Positions 1 to 6,693 of a stretch of 64,000 bases of DNA are shown here, piece by piece. Position 1 is the first letter of the stretch. Every line of letters begins with the position of its first letter. A model generated the notes under the pieces. It had not been told where the DNA came from, ran no database searches, and was given only the letters and a program-made list of their open reading frames with translations. The position numbers were made by a program, and so were the translations under genes. Location: positions 5,408,001 to 5,472,000 of the forward strand of contig CANTUQ010000159.1 in NCBI GenBank assembly GCA_947683425.1, given 5' to 3'. This stretch comes from Excoecaria cochinchinensis. Its lineage: Eukaryota > Streptophyta > Magnoliopsida > Malpighiales > Euphorbiaceae.

Positions 1-313
1 GTTCATCTTATTGAAATTGCAAAGATTGTCAAGAGAATTTCTTGGAATAAAAGAACAAAGCATCTAAAAAAAAATCATAATCTTCTGCGATCATATTCAG
101 GGTGTCAGGACAGCATTATAGCTCGCCTTCTTCTTCTTCTCCCTCTTCGCAGGGTCAGTGATCTCCTTGGAATCAATAAGATCTTGGATTTTGTTCCTCA
201 AAGTTCGGCAATAATCTGTCAAGTGGCTAGTATGTTGATGGTAGGCACAGTACAGATCATCTCTGTGCCCTGGCCGTCCTTGATTCATAGCTGGCTTGGG
301 CAATAGTGGTCTC
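1..313 (-). pseudogene. gag: C-terminal part of a Tat/Ogre-like Ty3/gypsy gag (broken)
   Basis: Read on the minus strand, the segment from 303 to 97 is open and contains a zinc-knuckle-like stretch YCAYHQHTSHLTDYC followed by RTLRNKIQDLID. This resembles the CxxH...HxxxxC plus 'LK..I..LI' pattern seen in gag of non-chromoviral plant Ty3/gypsy elements (Tat/Ogre-like), and is unlike the chromovirus gag in the rest of the window. A stop follows at about 97, and the last ~96 bases show a poor frame. It is the 3' continuation of the gag at 12460-13542 and 2916-3018, cut off by the solo LTR whose GTCTC target duplication sits at 309-313. It is a fossil fragment; the lineage call is by eye. Confidence 0.6.
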
Positions 314-2915
314 TGTAATGCCCCAATGCCCCTTGGGAGGACAAGGGAGTGCTACATGAAACTAAACATGCTGAACTATAAGCCCACTAGCAATACTCAT
401 TATATCAATAAGTTCACTAATGACACTAACATACAATAATGACTATAAGACCATACACTACCACTAATTCATTATAGTCCACACATCACAAATTACAGTT
501 TCACTTCTCTTAACTTACATATCACTATACAAGTTACAAAAAGAATAGCTATTACAAAAATGGAGCTCTATCTATACAAAAACATCACAACCTTCAAACC
601 AAAAAGAACACTTCCAGCTCCTAAGGTGGCCTGCAGAACTTTCTTCAAAACTTGACTCTAATCCACAACCTACACGGGAGACATGCACCCGTGCTAAGCG
701 ATAACGCTTAGTGGGGATATAGATAAACAAATACCAACACAAGCATTCACAGATTACTATACAATAAGAGGACATGCTCTTAACATACACCATATCATGT
801 AACAATCACTAAGTCAATAATTCATTAACATGCCAATATCCAATAGTTCATTCTTAAATAAGAAGTCATGCATTAACTATTAGTCGATAATCACATGTCC
901 ATGCTCAATATCTCATACTTTACCATGTCAATAATCACTACACTAAGCCATATCTCATACTTTACCATGCTAATAATCACTACACTAAGCCAGCGGAAGG
1001 CTTCACTAACAAGATCACTAGTTCACTAAGCATAGCATTACTATTACACTATCAAATGAGAGCAATGGTATCAATACATAAGTAGAACACAATCATACAC
1101 ACGCATTTATCGTTAATAGCCCGGATCGTTTAGAGGTGGATACAGGTACGATAGTTATTAATCACTAGAGACCGAAGTCCCAAACACTATATCACTAGAT
1201 ACCCGTCGGTATCAATCACTAGACACCCGTCAGTGTCACTCTAGCAGCCGCAATTCACTAGCCCTTGATAAGCATGCTTATTTATCCACGACCCGACCAC
1301 AGGCTTATTAGTTTATTCATTCATTATGCATTCATTCTTATGGCACTATTTATTCTCATGTTAATCAATCACAAAGTAGTATACATTCGCATAGTGTTAT
1401 TTAACCACATAATAAGGTTCGAACGCATAATAAAATACTTTGTATAGTTTTCAAGCAACATCAATAATACTAACCGACACATAATAATAAACCTATATTA
1501 TTGCATGCCTTGCATATTTTAAACTCATGTTATAATGCAATTAAACTTAATTAAGCCTTGTCATGCATCCTTAAATCTCATAATGGTTTAAAAGAAAAGA
1601 CAATGTTGAAGTACCTCATGGTGACAACCGATTTGGTTGTGACCATGACATACTTCAAAATCACAAAACAAAATGCAAAACTCCTTACCTCACGTGACAA
1701 CCGATTTGGTTGTGACCGTGATATACGAAGCAGTTCCAGGACATAATGCAAACCAAGGTACCTCACGGTGGTAACCGATTCATTGTCACCGTGACATACC
1801 ACTTCTATCCGAACAGAATGCAATATTTGCATGCCTCACGGTGACAACCCAGTGGTTGTGATCGTGACCCATGCAAAGTTGCCAATATACAGCTATGCAA
1901 TAAGCACACCTTGCATTCTCGCATTCACTATTTTGTGGCAAACTAACTCACAACTCATGCACATTTCACCTCATCAACTCACATACCATTTCAATACAAT
2001 TAAACCCTTATATGTATCTTTCTAAACTCACCATAAAATTGATATAAGCAATCAAGCAAGATATCAAAATCACACTACACCAATTTTGGTATGACCATAG
2101 CATCTACTATCCACTACATATCAATATCTCTATTCCATTTCAATAATCAATTTACACTAATTCACTATCCAATTCAATCACTAAGCAATTCAAATCAATT
2201 AACCATATGCACACAATAAACACATACTTTAACACATCAAAGCATATCAATTCACACTCAATTCCTAACCTCTTGAAGCACTTCTTCCTTTCTCCTCTAT
2301 AAGACCTTCTCTTTACCCTTGGCTGGTTTACTTGCTTCTTCAACTCACATACACAAACAACACATATTCAATTCCATTAGAGCTATACTCACAGCTTAAA
2401 ATTCAAATTAGAAATAGAAGGAGATGAAGATGACAAACTCTATACCAAGACTTACCTTTCTAGCTGAGTACTTAATCTTCTTAACTATTGCTACTTAATT
2501 CTTAGAAATCCATGGCAGATTAAAGATCAAGAGAAAGAGGGAGACGGATGAAGAGTTGAAGAACAAGGAAGAAGAGACAAATATGACAGAATTTCCCTTA
2601 TTTAAACCCTTATTTATGCATGCAAGAAGGAGGTGTCAAATTCCCATCCCTCTCAAGCTAGGTGGCTGGCTCCTACAATCCCACATGGCTTCCACTAACA
2701 TTCACTTAACAATAATTAATCACTATTACACTAATCAATCTCCACTTATCACTTAATCATGCAAGTCACATTTTAGCCACTAGAATATTTATTTCTTTAC
2801 AATTAAGTCCCTAATTTCACTTTTCAATTAAGTCCAAGCTCGAAACCCTAATTAACACTCATGCCATTACACTAATCACACTCAATACTACCAGGGTGAT
2901 TTTTGGGGTGTTACA
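314..2915 (-). mobile_element. Solo LTR of a Tekay-like Ty3/gypsy element
   Basis: The segment starts TGTAATGCCCC and ends GGGGTGTTACA, and is flanked by the identical 5-bp duplication GTCTC (309-313 and 2916-2920). One 2602-bp LTR with an intact target duplication and no internal region is the mark of a solo LTR left by LTR-LTR recombination. Orientation is set by shared landmarks, which are inverted here: the CTAAGCG/CGCTTAG hairpin at 694-711, the palindrome ATAAGCATGCTTAT at 1268-1281, and a strong splice donor GAAAG|GTAAG on the minus strand at 2455. It interrupts a minus-strand gag. No coding capacity is expected; short open frames inside are chance. Confidence 0.9.
1616..1867 (-). repeat. 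Four spaced ~32-bp stem-loop repeats inside the solo LTR
   Basis: Near-copies lie at 1616-1648, 1690-1721, 1763-1794 and 1836-1867, about 73 bp apart. Each is an inverted repeat; the first has 14-bp arms (TCATGGTGACAACC and GGTTGTGACCATGA, one mismatch) around a GATTT loop. They occupy the slot that holds the TCTGTCGC/GCGACAGA stem-loops in other LTRs of the window, although the sequence is unrelated. Confidence 0.85.
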
Positions 2916-3018
2916 GTCTCAGCTTCCCCTCCTTTGTTAATTTCTCTAAGACCCAGGACAGAGAGCGGCCTAAGTTGGAATAGTACCTCTAAGTTTGTCC
3001 AATTTCGGTAGCTGAAAC
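2916..3018 (-). pseudogene. gag: Middle piece of the Tat/Ogre-like gag between two insertions
   Basis: This ~100-bp island lies between the solo LTR (ends 2915) and TE1 (starts 3019). One minus-strand frame is open and reads YYSNLGRSLSWVLEKL, which joins on to the zinc-knuckle fragment beyond the solo LTR. Its ends carry the target duplications GTCTC (2916-2920) and GAAAC (3014-3018), so it links the gag parts at 1-313 and 12460-13542 into one former gene. Confidence 0.55.
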
Positions 3019-4097
3019 TGTAACACCCCAAAACCACCCCAGTAGTTTGAGCCTGTCAGTGTCTGTATGTGTGTACTTTATATGTTGCATGTGTGAATTA
3101 TTTGTCTTAATTATTTATTGTAGTTATGTGTTTGTATATGTATTAGTTTGAGAAGAGGAGATAGGTTAGTATATGATTTAATGTATGGGAGTAAGATGTG
3201 AGCAAGGGATAGCTTAGTGTGTATAGAAGTGTATGGGAGTAGGGTGTGTTATGGGGCAAGTGTCTTATGGGGAGAATGACATGTGGCATAAATGATAAGT
3301 TAGCATTTAATGGGTTTGGTGAGAGAGAGAGAGAACAGCCATTTTCCTCCTTGTTTCCCGTTCTTCTTCCCTCCTTCACGCCATTCCCTTCTTTTCTTCT
3401 TTCTTCTTCTTCGTTCTTCCTTTTCTTTGCATAATCTTGCTCCCTCTTCTTTATTTGAGTAATTAGAGTTGTTTAGATTGTGATTTTGAAGCTCAAAGGT
3501 GAGTAGGGGTTATTGATGTTTTAGATTCTTCTTCTTCCTCTTCTATAGGGTTATATATATATATGTATATGTGTGGGTTGTTGTAAAAATTGATCTTGGT
3601 TGTTGTGGGTTTATGGTTCAGAGGAGTCTCCTAGACCGACAAAAGGGAAAGAGATAGCTAGCGGGAGCGGAGTTCACGAGTAGGAGCAAAGGAGATCAGG
3701 TTTGGGAACATTTGTCTTTTGCACATATGTGTGAATTTGGGTTAGATGTTTACACTTTTGCTTGGGTTGGAGTTATGAGTTGTGTAACTATGGCTTAAAT
3801 TGAATTAAGCATGATAAATAATGCTAGAGGGTGTGTATTGTTTGAAGAATTTGCAAGAAATCATGTGGATAGTTGCAATTAGTGTTAAAATTGCTGTTTT
3901 GGGATTTCTTAGAATTGAGCATGTGTATGGCTTGATTTAATTGAAATAAATAGTGATAAAGCTGGGTTTTTAATTATAGTATGAGTTGTTGATGCTTGGG
4001 TTGCTTAATTTTGAGGTTTAGAATCAATTTTGGAAGTTTGAATGTGGTTAGTGTGAGATTTCAGCAGATTTTGGGCGTAGGAGTTGGAAAACCCGTA

Positions 4098-4350
4098 TCT
4101 GTCGCGAGCGCGACAGAGCGCGGAGGTTTCAGCCCTCGCGCCGGCGCGAGAGGTATCGTGCCAAGGAACTCGAGGGAGCTCTCTGTCGCGAGCACGACAG
4201 AGTGTTCGATCTCCGAGCATGTGCAAGGTTCTATTCTGTCGCGAGCGCGACAGAGAGTAGCACCTACGTCCTCTCGCGAGCACGAGGTCACTCGCGATCG
4301 CGAGACGAGGCGGGGAGGTGTATTTTGGCTTCTGTCGCGAGCGCGACAGA
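4098..4350 (+). repeat. CpG-rich stem-loop cluster, core TCTGTCGCGAGCGCGACAGA
   Basis: The 20-mer occurs exactly at 4098-4117, 4235-4254 and 4331-4350, with a one-base variant at 4182-4201. Each has perfect 8-bp arms (TCTGTCGC/GCGACAGA) and a GAGC loop. Related CTCGCGAGCACGAG and the perfect 14-bp palindrome CTCGCGATCGCGAG lie at 4272-4304. The 3' LTR has the same cluster at about 11150-11435, with extra units and many CpG changes. Confidence 0.9.
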
Positions 4351-4510
4351 CGTGACTTCCAAATTTGGTTTCTTCTCCTTTTTGCTTGATGAGTTGAATT
4401 CTTTTGCATGCACTCTTTCATTAAAGCCTTAACCACTTATTTAAAGGAATAACATGTATGCTAACTTAATAAACTTCCGTGTAACCTGTTAATGTTGGAT
4501 AAGTGGATAG

Positions 4511-4718
4511 TTAGGCATGCCTAATAGAGTTATGTGTTGCTGCAGCTATGTGTACGCTTTTGGACCCTGATCAGGTCCCCCGATCGGATCCTCGCGATCC
4601 TTCTGCTCGAATCTTTCTTAAGATTCTATGTGAAAGAAAATGGAACAAAAATCAATAGAACCTTTTGGTACCTTCGGGTATCTATGTGTCCACGATATGA
4701 TATCGATACCCTCGGGGT
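4511..4718 (+). promoter_or_regulatory. Ordered palindrome series in the TE1 LTR
   Basis: Five inverted repeats follow in about 200 bp: TTAGGCATGCCTAA, GGACCCTGATCAGGTCC, GGATCCTCGCGATCC, GAATCTT(TCTT)AAGATTC and GATACCC(TCG)GGGTATC. The same order is recognisable in TE3, TE4, TE5 and, inverted, in the minus-strand LTRs. Function unknown; RNA hairpins in the transcript are one reading, protein-binding palindromes another. Confidence 0.6.
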
Positions 4719-4945
4719 ATCTATGTGTACTCGTTATCCACTCATTTTGATTAAACAGGTGTTAAGATGGTAATATACCTTTGGTGAATGAATTCTGAAT
4801 GATATATGTATATGTGATGTGAATTCTTAACTAATAAAGAATAGTGAGGTTAACTGTGTATGATGTTATATCTGTAATTATATCATTATCATGTGTTTTC
4901 TGTTATCGTCACTGTGAGTGGCGGTTATGCATCTTGTGTTCCCCA

Positions 4946-4963
4946 CTAAGCGATTTCGCTTAG
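4946..4963 (+). promoter_or_regulatory. Conserved LTR hairpin CTAAGCG-ATTT-CGCTTAG
   Basis: Seven-bp perfect arms with a 4-nt loop, in the context CCCCACTAAGCG...GCTTAGCATGGGTG. Exact or close copies occur in at least 13 other LTRs or LTR fragments in the window on both strands, usually several hundred bases from the LTR 3' end, although most of the surrounding sequence is not conserved. Confidence 0.75.
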
Positions 4964-5191
4964 CATGGGTGTTTAACCGTGCAGGTGTGGTAGGTTGAGT
5001 ACGCATAGTATGGGCGTGTCGCATCGGGAAGGCCAATACAACTAGAGATCGGGGTTTTATAGTATAGGCTTTCCATTCTTTTGTAGTAGATATAATGTTT
5101 TTGTTGGCCTTTGGAACAATGTACCTTGGGCTTTTGTATATTTGTTTTGTGTATATTTATTGTAAATGTAAAGACCTCTATCATGTATATT

Positions 5192-5197
5192 AATAAA
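5192..5197 (+). terminator. Candidate poly(A) signal AATAAA in the TE1 5' LTR
   Basis: AATAAA in a T/A-rich tract about 180 bp before the LTR end, with the counterpart in the 3' LTR near 12275. It would set the R/U5 boundary close to 5215. This is a motif match only. Confidence 0.4.
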
Positions 5198-5381
5198 AGT
5201 ATTCATTTTGTTCAGTATCACTCTTCTTTCTTTAAGAGCTTAACTTATCCTTGATATGCCATTTTGTATGCAATGTTTTCATATTTGTACTAGTGGGATG
5301 TGACACTCCTACCTATCTGGACCCTTCTTCCCTTAATCTGAGTAGAAGTCTCCATGGCATAGGTTGGGGTGTGACATTAGG

Positions 5382-5393
5382 TGGTATCAGAGC
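5382..5393 (+). other. TE1 primer-binding site (initiator tRNA-Met)
   Basis: TGGTATCAGAGC, complementary to the 3' end of plant initiator tRNA-Met, lies 5 bases after the LTR end. This is the usual minus-strand DNA primer site of plant chromoviruses. It lies inside the putative leader intron. Confidence 0.9.
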
Positions 5394-5484
5394 TCTTGGG
5401 TTAGATGTTATTGGGTTTCAGTGTGTTAGTATGTCTGTTAGAGTTGTGTTGGCCTGATGCGTACTGCGTTTATGTTTTGTAGCT

Positions 5485-6693
5485 ATGGAGTCCGCTCGTA
5501 GATCACTTGAGGGTTCAGCGGAAAGTACTAATCCCCAAGAGCAAGATCCCTCAGTTTTTGGTCTGGCTCAACCTCCTAGGGGGCGGCCTGAGGTGCCTAT
5601 TGGACCGTTGGAGGCGATGCTTCAGAATATGACGAGGGTACTTGAGAGGGTAACAGCACCTAGTGCCCCTATTGAGAAGTTAAGAAAGCATGGTGCAGAG
5701 GATTTCTTTGGTACTGGCATAGATGAATCTAATAAGGCAGAGATGTGGATAGAAAAGACGTCCAGAGTACTTAGGGAGATTAGATGCCCACCAGAACAAG
5801 AAGTGGAGTGTGCACTGTCTTTGTTGCAAGGCTCTGCTTATGATTGGTGGAGGCTAGTGGTTAGTCAACCGCAGGTTCCTGATCCGATTACATGGGAATT
5901 TTTCGAGAGTGAGTTTCAGAACCGGTATGTAACTAAAGCATATAAGGATGCCAAGTGGGCGCAGTTTCTAACTCTCAAGCAAAGAACAATGTCTGTAGCT
6001 GATTATGAAAATGAGTTTAACAAGCTTAGTAAGTATGCACCGCCAAGGGTTCTCACAGATGAGTTCAGATGTCGGCATTTTGAAGCAGGCTTGAATGAGT
6101 CTTTGAAGGTGATGTTAATTTCTTTGATGTCGGCTCCAAATGTGAAGTACTATCAGTTGGTTCAAGCAGCCTTGAGGGCGGAGCGTTCTGAGAATATTCT
6201 GAGAAAGAAAGCTCAAAGAAGGAAGTCTGCAAGAGGTGGCTCTTCTTCAGGCAAGAGGCCGAGGGAATCGCAAGGAAACCTTGCTGATGAGTCTGCAGCT
6301 AGTCCGGCTCCTAGAGGGAGGAGACAGGGTTCTTCTAGGGGATCGGGCACAGGTAGAGGAGATGGCACTCCCAGATGTACTCATTGCAACAAACAACATT
6401 GGGGTGAGTGCCGATGGTTGACAGGAGGTTGTTTCAGATGTGGTTCTACGGACCACCTTCTTACGAATTGTCCGAGTCGGTATGGAGACCCTTCGGGGCA
6501 ACAGGAAGGGAGCCGAGCTGGATCTAATGTCCCTCAAGGAAGCCGTAATCGGGGTAGAGGAAGGGGTCATGGTGGACGGCCTCGAGAGAGAGAACCCTCA
6601 GAATCTGTTGATCGCCCTTTACCGATAGTTGGTAGGGCCTATGCTATGAAGGCCCGAGAGGAACAGAATGCTCCCGAAGTAATTGCCGGTTAG
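5485..6693 (+). CDS. gag: TE1 Gag (capsid/nucleocapsid)
   Basis: 402 codons. The start ATGGAGTCC is supported by the equivalent ATGGAGTCC in TE2 and by the acceptor two bases upstream. Residues ~65-235 form the retrotransposon gag fold region (SLLQGSAYDWWRLV, then YVTKAYKDAKW). A CCHC zinc knuckle CFRCGSTDHLLTNC is at ~residues 315-328, preceded by a half-knuckle CTHCNKQHWGEC. Gag forms the cytoplasmic particle and binds the genomic RNA. The TAG at 6691-6693 stands where TE4 and TE5 have AAG (GK), so it is probably an A-to-T nonsense change at the gag-protease junction; readthrough is possible but unsupported. Confidence 0.9.
   Translation: MESARRSLEGSAESTNPQEQDPSVFGLAQPPRGRPEVPIGPLEAMLQNMTRVLERVTAPSAPIEKLRKHGAEDFFGTGIDESNKAEMWIEKTSRVLREIRCPPEQEVECALSLLQGSAYDWWRLVVSQPQVPDPITWEFFESEFQNRYVTKAYKDAKWAQFLTLKQRTMSVADYENEFNKLSKYAPPRVLTDEFRCRHFEAGLNESLKVMLISLMSAPNVKYYQLVQAALRAERSENILRKKAQRRKSARGGSSSGKRPRESQGNLADESAASPAPRGRRQGSSRGSGTGRGDGTPRCTHCNKQHWGECRWLTGGCFRCGSTDHLLTNCPSRYGDPSGQQEGSRAGSNVPQGSRNRGRGRGHGGRPREREPSESVDRPLPIVGRAYAMKAREEQNAPEVIAG

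Larger units (their letters stand above)
3019..5376 (+). repeat. TE1 5' LTR
   Basis: 2358 bp, TGTAACACCCC...GGGGTGTGACA. In order it carries: GACATGTGGCA at 3278-3288, shared with the U3 of TE3 and TE5; a polypyrimidine stretch at 3349-3425; a splice donor AAAG|GTGAGT at 3499; the CpG stem-loop cluster 4098-4350; the palindrome TTAGGCATGCCTAA 4511-4524; GGACC/GGTCC 4562-4578; GGATC/GATCC 4586-4600; GAATCTT/AAGATTC 4609-4626; GATACCC/GGGTATC 4702-4718; the CTAAGCG hairpin 4946-4963; and a candidate poly(A) signal at 5192. If transcription starts in the first ~0.4 kb and ends after 5197, R is about 1.8 kb and holds all the palindromes. Confidence 0.95.
3499..5482 (+). other. Putative 5'-leader intron of TE1 (LTR donor to pre-gag acceptor)
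   Basis: A near-consensus donor AAAG|GTGAGT lies 480 bp into the LTR. The acceptor TATGTTTTGTAG ends at 5482, two bases before the gag ATG at 5485, with a branch-site-like CCTGATG about 30 nt upstream. Splicing would remove ~1.98 kb, including the hairpin array, the PBS and many upstream ATGs, and would put gag near the cap. The same pairing recurs in the other elements (see findings). No transcript evidence is available here. Confidence 0.55.

Noticed and set aside
3143..3379. Minus-strand 78-codon frame repeated at 10189-10425
   Set aside because: Occurs twice only because it lies in both TE1 LTRs; repetition reflects the LTR pair, not a conserved protein.
4098..4350. Regularly spaced palindromic repeats resembling a CRISPR array
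   Set aside because: Spacing is irregular, spacers are LTR sequence conserved between copies, the context is plant retrotransposon DNA and there are no cas genes.
4005..4436. Open frames of 76-143 codons on both strands across the CpG cluster (also at 11023-11516, 50300-50650 and 57225-57607)
   Set aside because: They arise because the CpG-rich repeat lacks stop codons in several frames; they change frame between LTR copies and have no start context or family similarity.
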